Assembly (NCBI RefSeq): GCF_018860705.1
Contig: NZ_JAHKQA010000004.1
Span: 124,001 to 188,000, forward strand
From: Citreicella sp. C3M06
GTDB taxonomy: Bacteria; Pseudomonadota; Alphaproteobacteria; Rhodobacterales; Rhodobacteraceae
DNA: 64,000 bases
Direction: 5' to 3'
The first letter of the stretch is position 1, and each line of letters starts with the position of its first letter. A program made the position numbers and the translations under genes. Shown piece after piece: positions 28,474 through 40,100 of the stretch. The notes below the pieces were generated by a model. The model was not told the DNA's origin, ran no database searches, and saw nothing but the letters and a program-made list of their open reading frames with translations.

Positions 28474-29460
28474 ATGCCGACAAAACGCCTGAGTGTTGTC
28501 GTGACGCGACGCTTGCCCGAAGCGGTCGAGACACGTCTGAGCGAGCTGTTCAACGTCACCTTGCGCGAAGACGATGCGCCGATGACTCGCGCCCAGCTTG
28601 CCGCCGCCATGGCCGATTGCGACGTGCTGGTGCCGACCATCACCGACAATATCGATGCGGGGCTGATCGCTCAGGCCGGCGAAGGGCTCAAGCTGATCGC
28701 CAATTACGGCGCGGGGGTCGATCACATCGACGTCGAAACTGCCCGGCGTCGCGGCATTCTGGTGTCCAACACCCCCGGTGTGATGACCGACGATACCGCC
28801 GACATGGTCATGGGCCTGATGCTGGCGGTGATGCGTCGGATGCAGGAAGGCTTGCGGGTCATGCAGGCCGGCGAATGGGACGGCTGGGCCCCGACGGCGT
28901 TTCTGGGCACCCGTCTGGGCGGCAAACGGCTGGGCATCCTTGGCATGGGCCGCATCGGTCAGGCGGTGGCGAAACGCGCCAATGCCTTTGGTATGCAGAT
29001 CCATTACCACAACCGTCGCCGCCTGCGCCCGGAAACCGAAGACGCGCTGGAAGCCACCTATTGGGAAAGCATCGACCAGATGGTCGCGCGGATGGATGTG
29101 ATCTCGGTGAATTGCCCGCACACGCCGTCGACCTTCCATCTGCTGAACGCGCGGCGGCTGAAGCTGATGAAACCCTCGGCGGTCATCGTCAACACCTCGC
29201 GCGGCGAGGTCATCGACGAAAGCGCCCTGACGCGGATGATCAAGGCCAAGGAGCTGGCCGGAGCGGGCCTTGACGTCTACCAGCATGGCATCCGGGGCAA
29301 CCCCGAGCTGGTGAACCTGCCGAATGTGGCGATGACCCCGCATATGGGATCGAGCACGCTCGAAGGGCGGCTGGAGATGGGTGAAAAGGTCCTGCTGAAT
29401 ATCAAGACCTTTGCCGACGGCCACCGCCCGCCCGATCAGGTGCTGCCAAGCATGCTCTAG
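28474..29460 (+). CDS. D-2-hydroxyacid dehydrogenase (glyoxylate/hydroxypyruvate reductase type)
   Basis: This 328-residue protein is an NAD(P)-dependent D-isomer-specific 2-hydroxyacid dehydrogenase. The Rossmann motif LGILGMGRIGQAVAKRA is followed by NTSRGEVIDE (containing the catalytic Arg region) and PHMGSSTLEGR (catalytic His). The substrate-side signature LKLIANYGAGVDHID resembles GyaR-like glyoxylate reductases and D-glycerate dehydrogenases. GGGGAG lies 7-8 bases before the ATG. A link to glyoxylate or glycine-derived metabolism is possible, but nothing adjacent proves it. Length and spacing are standard for the family. Confidence 0.85.
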   Translation: MPTKRLSVVVTRRLPEAVETRLSELFNVTLREDDAPMTRAQLAAAMADCDVLVPTITDNIDAGLIAQAGEGLKLIANYGAGVDHIDVETARRRGILVSNTPGVMTDDTADMVMGLMLAVMRRMQEGLRVMQAGEWDGWAPTAFLGTRLGGKRLGILGMGRIGQAVAKRANAFGMQIHYHNRRRLRPETEDALEATYWESIDQMVARMDVISVNCPHTPSTFHLLNARRLKLMKPSAVIVNTSRGEVIDESALTRMIKAKELAGAGLDVYQHGIRGNPELVNLPNVAMTPHMGSSTLEGRLEMGEKVLLNIKTFADGHRPPDQVLPSML

Positions 29461-29588
29461 GCATTCGCCCCGGATTGTAGCTAAATCCGGGGCAATCACC
29501 GCGCTTTTGCCCGGTTTGGGCACAACTTGCGCCAACCGCGACTCCGATCCTTGGGGCATCACGTCCCTTGGGCTGGAGTATCGGTGTC

Positions 29589-30419
29589 ATGCTGTCCTCA
29601 TTGTTTTCCGCATCCCGCAACGACGCAATCGTCGCGGATCAAACCGTCTGGTCGCCGGAGCGCGACGCGCCCGCTGACGCACCGTTCGGCTCGTTCTGGG
29701 CCGAGGCGACATCGGAAGAGGCGGCGATTTTCTGGCAGACCGAAGCGGCATGGGCCGAATTGCACGAAGAGCGCGAATCCTTTGGCTGGTCCTCGCTGGA
29801 AAACCAGCGGCTGGCCGAGACACAGGCGTTTGCCAGCCACGAAGATCTGCTCTTCAACGGGCGTAGCGCCGGCGGTATTTCCGTGCTGCGCTGGGATGTC
29901 GGCGGCGCGATGCACAACATCGCTAATCTCGGAGAAGATCTGGGGCGGATGCTGACGCTGGACATCGTGCAGACCGGCGGTGTGCCCTACCTGTTGGGCG
30001 TCAGCCGCGAGAAGGACATGCTGGTCGCATGGCGCATTCTCGACGATGACAGGCTGATCGAAACCAGCCGGGTCGATTTTGGCGAGAGGCTGGGCCTGCA
30101 CGCCCCGCGCGAGATGACGGTGCGCCAGCTGGGCGATGTGCCTTACATGCTGATCGTCGGCGAGAACGAGCGTGCACCGGGGGTTCTGGCGATGGACCCG
30201 GAGGGCAGGCTGCACCTTGCCGAAGCGCTGCTGGATCTCGGGGTGCTGCCTAGCGGCCCGGCGCGCGGCGCCGACACCCCGCAGGCCAGCCTTGCGGAGG
30301 ACAGCGATTTTGGCCTGAGCTATTGCGTCGCGACAGAGTCGACCGCGCTGGTGCCGTCATCGGGGCCGCCGATGCAGGTTCTGGGGCTGGGCGCACCGGG
30401 CTACGCCCCGCCGTTCTGA
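29589..30419 (+). CDS. hypothetical protein
   Basis: This 276-residue acidic protein has no signal peptide or membrane helix and no motif I recognise. The middle (about 95-215) alternates short beta-strand-like segments with the pattern LLGVSREKDMLVAWRI... YMLIVGENE, which suggests a repeated beta-propeller or WD-like arrangement. The C-terminus ends in a proline/glycine-rich tail (GLGAPGYAPPF). GGAG lies about 10 bases before the ATG at 29589. The last 19 bases overlap the end of the convergent glycosyltransferase gene. It may belong to the glycan region, but the sequence gives no support for a function. Confidence 0.55.
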   Translation: MLSSLFSASRNDAIVADQTVWSPERDAPADAPFGSFWAEATSEEAAIFWQTEAAWAELHEERESFGWSSLENQRLAETQAFASHEDLLFNGRSAGGISVLRWDVGGAMHNIANLGEDLGRMLTLDIVQTGGVPYLLGVSREKDMLVAWRILDDDRLIETSRVDFGERLGLHAPREMTVRQLGDVPYMLIVGENERAPGVLAMDPEGRLHLAEALLDLGVLPSGPARGADTPQASLAEDSDFGLSYCVATESTALVPSSGPPMQVLGLGAPGYAPPF

Positions 30420-31621
30420 TCGCCCGACAGGATGCCTTCGATCAGGGTTTGTGCCCCGAGATCGGATCGGAAATGCGCCTCGACATGGGCGCGGCCCGCG
30501 GCCGAAAAACGCGCGGCGCTTTCAGGGTTCTGCGCCAGTTCCTTGATGGCGCGGGCCAGTTGCGTCGGCTCCTTAGGGGCGACCAGCTTGCCGTTGCGCC
30601 CGTCGTCGATCAGCTCGCGCACGCCGCCCGCGTCGGTGCCGATGGTCGGCACGCCGCAGGCCATCGCCTCCATATATGCCACGCCCAGCGGTTCGTGCCA
30701 CGAGGCCAGCACAAAGACATGCGCTTCGAGCAGCTTGGCCTTGACCGCTCCGGCGTCGATCGCGCCCAGCAGCTTGACGTGATCCTGTAGCCGCAGCTTG
30801 CGCAGATGGGCTTCTAGCTCCTTGCGGAAGCCATCGCCGCCCGCGTCGTCCTCGCCGGCGATTTCCAGCCGGACGTCGACCCCCTGATCGAGCAGCTGAC
30901 GCACCGCGGACATCAGATCCTGATGCCCTTTGACCACGTTCAGCCGCCCGCAGGAAAACAGCCGCACCGGGCGGCCCTTTACCGGGGGCTGGTAGGGAGT
31001 CTCGCGCTTCAGGGTCTCGGTGTCGACCCCCATCGGGCGCACATAGAGCCGCGCCGGAAGCGCCTGAGGCATCTCTTCGCGCATCTCGTTCAGCAGCTTG
31101 TGGGTGATGATGGTGGCGAATTTCGCCCCCGACCATTTGAACCGCTGCCCCGGCCCGTAATCCGACAGCGGCCCGTGCAGGGTCAGCGAATAGCCGGGGC
31201 CGCCGAGCTTGTGCGCCAGCGCCGCGATCAGCGCGGCGCGCCCGCAGGACTGCACGTGAACGTGGTCAAGCTGCTGGCTGTCGGCCAATGTCCGAAGCGC
31301 CTGCGCGGCGGAGAGGGTCATCGCCACATCCCGCGCGAAACCCGGACCTTCGCGCAGGGTCCAGCGTAGCAGCCCCTGTGGCAGCAGCGCCGCTGCGGCC
31401 TTTGCCGCAAGATGCGGTTTCATCTGGCCAAGATAGATGGTTCGCGCGATGGCCTCTTGCGACCAGTCATGCGCGATCAGCCCCGGCGGGGGCATACGAG
31501 TCGACAACAGCTGGACCCTGTGGCCCATCTGTTCCAGCGCACGCAGCTCGCGCCAGAAAAAGATATGCGTCTGCCCCGGAAATTGGGGCACGAGATACCC
31601 GATTCGCAATCGCTGCGACAC
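30401..31621 (-). CDS. glycosyltransferase family 4
   Basis: This 406-residue GT-B-fold enzyme has an N-terminal acceptor domain starting RIGYLVPQFPGQTHIFFWRE. The C-terminal nucleotide-sugar domain carries RLFSCGRLNVVKGHQDL and the EX7E motif in SWHEPLGVAYMEAMACG. Retaining GT4 enzymes of this kind build exopolysaccharide and capsule repeat units in the cytoplasm. The N-terminal TFLPQ-type opening resembles colanic-acid and ExoL-like transferases. It stands at the left edge of the glycan region on the minus strand, divergent from the GT2 and Wzx genes. The sugar donor and acceptor cannot be told. Confidence 0.85.
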   Translation of the reverse strand: MSQRLRIGYLVPQFPGQTHIFFWRELRALEQMGHRVQLLSTRMPPPGLIAHDWSQEAIARTIYLGQMKPHLAAKAAAALLPQGLLRWTLREGPGFARDVAMTLSAAQALRTLADSQQLDHVHVQSCGRAALIAALAHKLGGPGYSLTLHGPLSDYGPGQRFKWSGAKFATIITHKLLNEMREEMPQALPARLYVRPMGVDTETLKRETPYQPPVKGRPVRLFSCGRLNVVKGHQDLMSAVRQLLDQGVDVRLEIAGEDDAGGDGFRKELEAHLRKLRLQDHVKLLGAIDAGAVKAKLLEAHVFVLASWHEPLGVAYMEAMACGVPTIGTDAGGVRELIDDGRNGKLVAPKEPTQLARAIKELAQNPESAARFSAAGRAHVEAHFRSDLGAQTLIEGILSGDQNGGA

Positions 31622-31772
31622 CGATCCCCCTGCTTACAGGCCGTTCCCGCGCGTGGCATCGCGGATGTTTGGCCAAGCTTTCCCGGTTATTCATTCTTTG
31701 GCCACAGTTTGATGGCACCTCTTTGCCCGGAGGGCGATGAAAACGCCCGAGTGTGGCGGGTTTAATACGCAA

Positions 31773-32624
31773 ATGAGCGATCAGAGCGAGAATCCCGGAA
31801 GCCCGGCGATTTCGGTGATCCTTCCGGCCAGCAACGAGGCGGCGCTGATCGGCGCCTGCCTTCGGTCGCTGTGCGCGTCGATATTTGAGGGCACGGTGCA
31901 GGTGATCGTGATCGCCAATGGCTGCCGCGACGACACTGCCGCGCGTGCACGCGCCTGCGCGCCAGAGTTCGCCGCGCGGCGCTGGACGCTTGAGGTGATC
32001 GAGCAGGCGACGGGCGGCAAGCTTGGCGCGCTTGGTGCCGGAGACGCGGCAGCGCGCGGGGCGGTGCGGGTTTATCTTGATGCGGATGTGACGGTGAGCC
32101 ACGATCTGCTGGCCCAGCTTGGCGCGGCGCTGAAGGAGCCCGGCCCGCGCTATGCCAGCGGGCGGGTCAGGATCACCGCGCGCGGCGCGGTGTCGCGCGC
32201 CTATGCGCGGTTTTGGGCGCGGGTTCCGTTCATGACGCAGGGCGTGCCCGGCTGCGGGGTGTTCGCGGTGAATGCCGAGGGGCGCGCCCGCTGGGGCGAC
32301 TGGCCTGCGATCATCTCGGACGACACGTTCGTGCGGCTGTGTTTTGCTCCGCGCGAACGCATCGGCGTCAGCGCGCCTTACGACTGGCCAATTGCCGAAG
32401 GGTTTGCCAATCTGGTCAGGGTGCGGCGTCGTCAGGATGCGGGGGTCGCGGAGATCGAACAGAGGTATCCCGACCTGCTTTGCAACGATGACAAGCCGGG
32501 CTTTGCGGTGGCGGACAAGCTGCGGCTGGCGCTGCGCGATCCACTGGGCTTTGCCGTCTATACGAGCGTGGCGCTGGCCGTGCGGCTGCGTCCCGCCTCT
32601 GGCGAGTGGAGCCGCGGGAGATGA
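31773..32624 (+). CDS. glycosyltransferase family 2
   Basis: This 283-residue GT-A-fold enzyme starts with SVILPASNEAALIGACL, the opening of GT2 transferases. It carries the donor-binding acidic motif VYLDADVTVS (DxD) and a later EGFANLVRVRRRQDA region typical of the group. It would add one sugar to a lipid-linked intermediate. The flippase gene follows with an ATGA overlap. ATG 31737, 12 codons upstream, has a strong GGAGGG but only three bases from it; ATG 31773 has no clear site. I keep 31773 because the family N-terminus starts soon after it, but the upstream start is possible. Confidence 0.8.
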   Translation: MSDQSENPGSPAISVILPASNEAALIGACLRSLCASIFEGTVQVIVIANGCRDDTAARARACAPEFAARRWTLEVIEQATGGKLGALGAGDAAARGAVRVYLDADVTVSHDLLAQLGAALKEPGPRYASGRVRITARGAVSRAYARFWARVPFMTQGVPGCGVFAVNAEGRARWGDWPAIISDDTFVRLCFAPRERIGVSAPYDWPIAEGFANLVRVRRRQDAGVAEIEQRYPDLLCNDDKPGFAVADKLRLALRDPLGFAVYTSVALAVRLRPASGEWSRGR

Positions 32625-33988
32625 TCGCGGTGATGCGCCAGCGCTTTCAGGGCAGTTCCATTGCCGCGCGGGCGGTGCGCTCGTCGCTGCTGACGGTGGG
32701 GGGCTTTGGCTTCAATCAGGGCATGCGGCTGCTGTCGAACCTCGTGCTGACGCGGCTGCTGTTTCCCGAAGCCTTTGGCCTGATGGCGCTGGTGTCGGTG
32801 TTCATGATGGGGCTTCAGCAGTTTTCCGATGTGGGCACCACTACGGCGATCCTGCAAAGCAAGCGCGGCGATGACGAGGATTTCCTCAACACCGCGTGGT
32901 CGATACAGGTGTTGCGCGGGGCGGGGCTGGCGCTGGCTGGCGCGGTGCTGGCTTGGCCGATGGCGCAATTCTATGACGAGCCGCAGCTGTTGCACATGCT
33001 GCCCGTGGCGGCGCTGTCGATGCTGATCATGGGGTTTCGACCGACCCGGATGGACACGGCGAACCGGCATCTGCTGCTGGGGCGGGTGACGCTGCTGGAC
33101 ATGGTCACGCAGGTGTCGGGGCTGGTGGTGGCCATCGGGCTGGCGTGGCTGACTGGATCGGTCTGGGCGCTGGTGATCAGCGGCCTTGTCTCCTGCGTCG
33201 TCGAGGTTGCGATCAACTGGGCCTTCCTTCCGGGTGCGCCCAACCGCTTTCGCTGGGAGCGCGCGGCCCGCCTTGAACTGGTGCATTTCGGCAAGTGGAT
33301 CTTTCTGTCGACGGTCTGCGGATTCTTCTTCAGCCAGTCCGACAAGATTCTGATGGGCAAATGGCTGACGCTGGATCTGCTGGGCCTCTACAACATCGGC
33401 TATTTCCTTGCGGCCTTTCCGATGCTGCTGGGCGGCATGGTGACGCGCCGCATTCTCATACCGATCTATCGCGAGACCCCGCCGCGAGAGAGCCAGCAGA
33501 ATTTCCTGCGTCTGCGCCGGATGCGACTGATCGTCACCGCGCTGCTGATGGTCATGGTCGGCGTGCTAGCCTGCGCTGGCAACTGGCTGGTCGATGTGAT
33601 GTATGATGAGCGCTACCTTGCAGCGGGGGCGGTCACCGTGATCATCGCCTGCATGCAGATGCCGCAGATCATCGTGCAGACCTATGATCAGGCGGCGCTG
33701 GCGGCGGGCGACAGCAAGACCTTCTTCGTGCTGGCCTTTGCGCGGGCACTGCTGATGATCGGCTGCGTGTTGACCGGGCTGGAAACCGCAGGTCTGCTGG
33801 GGGCGCTTCTGGGCATCGGCGCGGCCTACGTGCTGGCCTATCCGGTGGTGGTGTGGCTGGCGCGGCGCATGGGTGCGTGGGATCCGCTGCATGATGCAAT
33901 CTTTGCCGGGGTGGGGCTGGGGCTCGGCGCGCTGGCGGGCTGGCTCAACTGGTCGGTGATCGTGGCGCTGGCGGGGCTTGGGGGCTGA
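32621..33988 (+). CDS. oligosaccharide flippase (Wzx-like)
   Basis: This 455-residue integral membrane protein has about 12-14 hydrophobic helices. The opening SSLLTVGGFGFNQGMRLLSN and the VGTTTAILQSKRGDDEDFLN segment place it in the lipopolysaccharide-biosynthesis/MOP flippase group (RfbX/Wzx-like). It would move a lipid-linked oligosaccharide from the cytoplasmic to the periplasmic face. The ATG overlaps the stop codon of the GT2 gene. About 190 bp separates it from the large PKS gene on the same strand, so the flippase may serve the product of the PKS/NRPS operon; that link is inference. Confidence 0.87.
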   Translation: MIAVMRQRFQGSSIAARAVRSSLLTVGGFGFNQGMRLLSNLVLTRLLFPEAFGLMALVSVFMMGLQQFSDVGTTTAILQSKRGDDEDFLNTAWSIQVLRGAGLALAGAVLAWPMAQFYDEPQLLHMLPVAALSMLIMGFRPTRMDTANRHLLLGRVTLLDMVTQVSGLVVAIGLAWLTGSVWALVISGLVSCVVEVAINWAFLPGAPNRFRWERAARLELVHFGKWIFLSTVCGFFFSQSDKILMGKWLTLDLLGLYNIGYFLAAFPMLLGGMVTRRILIPIYRETPPRESQQNFLRLRRMRLIVTALLMVMVGVLACAGNWLVDVMYDERYLAAGAVTVIIACMQMPQIIVQTYDQAALAAGDSKTFFVLAFARALLMIGCVLTGLETAGLLGALLGIGAAYVLAYPVVVWLARRMGAWDPLHDAIFAGVGLGLGALAGWLNWSVIVALAGLGG

Positions 33989-34179
33989 ACCTTGTCGCTC
34001 AAATGGAAGCGATTCCATGACTGCGCCGGATTGGTCTTCGTGCCATAACGGTCCCCATCCAATGGCATGGTGAATTATGGCGCGGGTGCTTTGAATAACT
34101 AGAAGGTGCCGCAATTCGCCCCTATTCCTCTGTTAGCAGGGCTCAGGATTTTTAGCAGCCCATGTGGCGGGGTTATCGG

Positions 34180-37100
34180 ATGAACGCATTGCAGGATCAG
34201 CATGTTGGCGAAAACGACATCGCCATCGTCGGCATGGCGGCGCATCTTCCCGGCGCGGGCGATATCCTGCGCTATTGGGACAATCTGCGCGCCGGGCGAT
34301 CCTCGATCCGCAAGCTGACCGAGGAAGAGCTGCGCGCGGCGGGCGAAGATCCCGGCCTGATGCGCCACAAGGATTACGTGCCCTTCGCCGCGCCGCTGGA
34401 TGATTTCGAGATGTTCGACGCGGAGTTCTTCGGTTTTTCCCCGAAGGAAGCCGCGATCATGGACCCCCAGCACCGGCAGTTCCTTGAGTGCGCCTGGGAG
34501 GCGCTGGAAAACGCCGGCCATGTGCCCGACAGTTTCGATGGGCAGGTCGGTGTGTTTGCCGGCTGCGGCATGGGATCGTATTTCTATTTCAACATCTGCT
34601 CGAACCCGGATCTGGTCGAGAACACCGGCATGTTCCTGCTGCGCCACACCGGCAATGACAAGGATTTCCTGACCACGCGGGCCAGCCATGTGCTGGATCT
34701 GCACGGCCCGTCGATCAACCTGCAAACCGCGTGCAGCACCTCGCTTGTGGCGACGCATTACGCGGTTCAGGCGCTGCTGAACGGCGAATGCGACATGGCG
34801 CTGGCGGGCGGCGTGACCATCGAACTGCCGCAGGGGCGCGGCTATCTCTACAAGGAAAACGAGATCCTGTCGCCCGATGGCGCCTGCCATGCCTTCGATC
34901 ATCGCGCACAGGGCACGGTGTTCGGCTCTGGCGCGGGGGTGGTGGTGCTGCGGCGGCTGGCGGATGCGCGGGCCGATGGCGATCACATCTGGGCGGTGAT
35001 CAAGGGGTCGGCGGTCAACAACGACGGCGCGCAAAAGGCGGGCTATCTTGCACCCTCGGTCGATGGGCAGGCGGCGGCGATTGCCGAGGCGCAGGCGGTG
35101 GCTGGGGTCAGCTCGGACACGGTGGATTACGTCGAATGCCACGGCACTGGCACCTATCTGGGCGATCCGATCGAGGTTGCCGCGCTGACGCAGGCGTTTC
35201 GCGAAACATCCGACGCGCAGGCGCATTGCCGCATCGGGTCGGTCAAGACCAACATCGGCCATCTGGATACGGCGGCGGGCGTGGCGAGCCTGATCAAGGT
35301 GTCACTGGCGCTGCACCACGCGGAAATCCCGCCCTCTCTGGGCTATAAGGCGCCGAACCCGGCCATCGGTTTTGATGGCTCGCCCTTCCTCGTCAACGAT
35401 ACGCTGACGCCGTGGCCGCGCGTAGCGCATCCGCGCCGGGCTGGGGTCAACTCGCTGGGCGTGGGCGGCACCAACGCCCATGTGGTGCTGCAAGAGGCTC
35501 CGGCACAGGCCCCGTCGCAGGTCAGCGACTGGCCGTTCCAGATTCTGACCCTGTCGGCCCGGAGCAACGGCGCACTGGACGCTGGTGCCAAGCGTCTGGC
35601 GGCGCATCTGCGCGCGCATCCCGAACAGCCGCTGGCCGATGTCGCATGGACGTTGAAGCAAGGCCGCCGCGCATTTGATAAGCGCCGTATCGTGGTGGCA
35701 CAGACCCACGAAGAGGCCGCCCGCCTGCTGGATCAGGGCGATGCGCGCCGCGTACATTCGCACAGCGCGCTGGATCGCCCCGAGGTGGTGTTCACCTTCC
35801 CCGGCGGCGGCGCGCAATATGCCGGCATGGCGCGCGATCTTTACGAGACAGAGCCGGAGTTTGCCGACTGGATGGATCGCGGGCTAAAGACGCTGGCCGA
35901 GATGTCGGATGCGGATATCAAGGCGCTCTGGCTCGATACCGATCCGGCGCAGGCGGATGCGGCGCTCAAGCGCCCGTCGCTGCAACTGCCTCTGATCATG
36001 ATCTGCGAATACGCGCTGGCGCAGCTGTGGATCAGCTGGGGCATCACCCCCGTCGCGCTGGCCGGGCATTCCATGGGCGAGAACACTGCCGCCTGCCTTG
36101 CCGGAGTCATGAGCTTCGAGGATTGCATCGGCCTTGTGCATCTGCGCGGGCGGCTGTTTGATTCCGTGCCTGCCGGGGGGATGCTGTCGGTGAACCTGCC
36201 CGCCGATCAGCTGCGGCCTATGCTGGGCGATGACCTCGACCTTGGCGTGGTGAATGGGCCCGAGCTGTCGGTGGCCTCGGGGCCGCTCGCGGCGCTTGAA
36301 GCGTTGCAGGCGCGGCTGACGGCGGAAGACATCGACTGCCAGCGCATCGCCATCGACATCGCCGCGCACAGCCGGATGCTGGACCCGATCCTGAAACAGT
36401 TCCGCAGCTATCTTCTGTCGATCGACCTGCACGCGCCGCAGATCCCGCTGACCTCGAACCGCACCGGCAAGCTGATGACGCCCGAGCAGGCGACATCGCC
36501 CGATTACTGGGTCGATCACCTGCGCGGCACGGTGCTGTTCGCCGATTGCATCGGCGCGGTGGCGGCGAAACACCGCATCCTGCTTGAGGTCGGTCCGGGC
36601 AAGGCGCTGTCGGCGCTGGCCCGCCAGCACCCCGATGTCAGCGCCAATCAGGTGCTGTCCTCGCTGCGCCACCGCGACGACAGGATCGCCGACGACAAGC
36701 ACATGTTCGAGGTGCTTGGGCGTCTCTGGGCGCTGGGGGCGAATATCGACTGGGCGCAGGTCTGGGGTGATGCCCGCCGCGCCCGCGTGGTTCTGCCGGG
36801 CTATGCCTTCCAGCGCGCACCCTATTTCATCGCGCCGGGCAAGGCGCAGGCCAGCGCGCCGCAATACCTTATGCGCAAAGGCGAGGTGGCCGATTGGGGC
36901 TACAAGCCGGTCTGGCGGCCCCGCACCGCGCAGCCGCCTGTCGATGTCGATCACGGGCTGGGCGATGCTGACCCGCAGGTCTGGCTGATGTTCATGGACG
37001 AGGCCGGGCTCGCGGCCCGCGTGGCAAGCCGCCTTGTCGCCGCCGGGCATACGGTGGTCGAGGTGCGCCCCGGAGACAGGTTCACGCGGCTGGCGGATAC

Positions 37101-40100
37101 ATCCTATCTGCTGGCCCCGGAACGCGGCCGCGAAGGTTATGATCTGCTGATCCGGGATCTGGCGCAGCGCGGCCATGTGCCGACGCGCATCGCCCATCTG
37201 TGGATGGTGACGGAGGGGGAAAGCCACCGCCCCGGTTCAAGCTTCCTGCACCGTCTGCAAGAACAGGGGTTCTATTCGCTGCTGTTCCTCGCGCAGGCCA
37301 TAGCCGAGGAAAACCTGCCCCGCCCGCTGCACCTGTCGGTGCTGACCAGCGGCGCGGCGCGGGTGCGTGACGAGGCGCTGCCCTATCCGGTCAAGGCGAC
37401 CATCGCCGGGCCCGCCCGCGTCCTGCCGCGCGAATTGCCGGGGGTGAGCGTGTCGACCTGCGATCTGACGCTGCCGGTCGCGGCGCAGGCGGGGATTTTT
37501 GGCCATCGCAAGGCGCAGGCGGTGCGGGATGCGGCACTGGAGTCGCTCACCTCGCAACTGCTTGAGGAGCTGCTGTCGGAACCCTCGGGCGCCATCGCCG
37601 CGCTGCGCGGCGCGAAACGCTATGAATGTGCGATGCTGCCAGTGGCGTTGCCCGCGCCCGAAGTGCCGCAAGGCGGCACCGTGCTGATCACCGGTGGCTT
37701 TGGCGGCATTGGCCTGACGCTGGCGCAATCGCTCGCGGCGCAGGGGGCAAACATCGCGCTGGTGGCGCGCGGCGCGCTGCCGGATCGGCTGCATTGGTCG
37801 GACTACCTGTCGCGCCACGCACCGCAAGACGCCACGGCACGGCGCATCCGCGCGGTGCGCAGCCTCGAAGCGGCGGGTGCGACGGTGGCCAGTTTTGCCG
37901 CCGATGTCTGCAACGAAGGCCAGATGCGCGCCGTGCGTGACGAGATCGAGGCGCAGCTGGGTAAGATCACCGGCGTCATCCATGGCGCGGGCGTGATCGA
38001 TGACGGCCCACTGCTGGCCAAATCCCCGGCCAGCGTCGAAGACGTGTTCACGCCCAAGATCCACGGCACGCAGGTGCTTGCCACCCTGTTCCCCGATGGT
38101 GCGCTGGACTGGATGGCGCTGTTCGCCTCGTCCTCGACGGTGACCGCGCCGGCGGGGCAGGTCGATTACGTTGCCGCGAATGAATACCTCAACGCCTTTG
38201 CCGCGTCGCGGGCGGGCGGCAAGACGCGGGTTGTCGCGATCAACTGGGGCATCTGGAACGAGGTCGGCATGGCCGCAGAAGCCGTCGCCGCCCGGCGTGG
38301 CGAGGCCCCGCAAGCGCCTGTCGAACCGGCAAAGGTGCCGTTGCTGCAGGGCAAGACCTTTGACGCCCGTGGCAACCGGCTGTTCACCGCGCAATATTCC
38401 TCCAGCGACTGGATCATCGACGAGCATCGCACCAAGGCAGGCGATGCGCTGCTGCCCGGCACCGGCTATTTGGCACTTGCCGCCGAAGCGCTGCGCGCGC
38501 AAGGCGAACCGGCGGGGTTCGAGATCCGCGATCTGGCGTTTCTGCGCCCGCTGCGCGTCGCCGACACCGGAAGCCGCGATATCCGCGTCCGCCTGACCCG
38601 GCGGGGCGAAGGCTACGGGTTCGATGTGCTCGCCGATGCGACGATTGGCGGCAAACGCGGCCATGCGATCTGTGCGCAGGGGCGGCTGGCGCTGATGCCG
38701 ATGGCGCGGCCCGAGCCGCTGGATCTTGCCGCGATCCGCGACCGCTGCGGCGCACCGGCACGCGGCGGCAAGCTGACCACCGCGCAAGAGGTGCTTCTTG
38801 CCTTTGGCCCGCGCTGGAAGGTGCTCGACAGCCGTGCGCTAGGCGCTGGCGAGGGCATCGCCGATCTGTCGCTGGCCGAGGCCGCAAAGGACGATGGCTG
38901 CCTGCTGCACCCGGCGCTGATGGACATCGCCACCGGCTGGGCGATGGAGCTGATCGAGGGCTACCAGCCGACGCACCTCTGGGTGCCGGTCAGCTATGCC
39001 CGCGTGCGCGTCCATGCGCCGCTGACCGATCGTATCGTTAGCTGGGTGCGCAGCGCCGCCGACAATCGCGCCGCGTCTGAAACCGCCAGTTTCGACATCA
39101 CGCTTTGCACCCCCGAGGGCGCGGTGTTGGTGGAAATCAGCGGCTTTACCATCCACAAGCTGGCGCAGGCCGACGTGTTGCACAGCGCCCCGCGCCTCTC
39201 CGCCGCCGAGCTGGAAACCGACGAGACCGAGGCGCAGCCGCTGTCTGCCGCCGAAGAACGCCTTGCCCATAATCTCAGCCAGGGCATCCTGCCGCAGGAA
39301 GGCGCCGAGGCGTTCGCCCGTGCGCTGGCGCTGGGCGCGCCGCAGGTGGTGGTCTCGTCGATGGATCTGGGGCAGTTGGTGGCGCAGAATGCCGCCAGCA
39401 CCGCCGAACGGGCCGAGGCGCAAAGCTTTGAGCGTCCGCAGCTCGACGGCGATTTCGTCGCGCCCGAAAACGATGTGGAACGCACGCTTGCGGGGTTCTG
39501 GCAGGATCTGCTGGGGGTGCGGCAGGTCGGCATCGACGACAGCTTCTTTGACCTTGGCGGGCACAGCCTGATCGCGGTGCGGCTGTTCAGCATGGTGCGC
39601 AAGACCTTCCGGGTGGAGTTCCCGATCTCGGTGCTGTTCGAGGCCCCGACCATCCGCAAATGCGCCGCGCTGATCATCGCGCAGACTGGCCTTGTCGACA
39701 GCGATGATGCGCCAACCGCCCCTGAACGGCGGTTCACCCATCTGGTGCCGATGCATGATGGCGAGGGCGGGCCGCGCCGTCCGTTCTTTCTTGTGGCGGG
39801 GATGTTCGGCAATGTGCTGAACCTGCGCCACCTTGCGCATCTGCTCGGGGCCGACCGGCCGTTCTATGGCCTTCAGGCCAAGGGCTTGTATGGCGGCGAA
39901 GCCCCGCATGACGATATCGAGGCAATAGCTCGCGATTACATCGCTGAAATGCGTCAGGTGCAGCCCGAAGGGCCGTATATGATCGGGGGCTTCTCGGGGG
40001 GTGGCATCACCGCCTATGAGATCGCGCGCCAGCTTGAAATTGCGGGCGAAGAGGTGGCGCTGTGCGTGCTGCTCGATACGCCGCTGCCGGTGCGCCGTCC

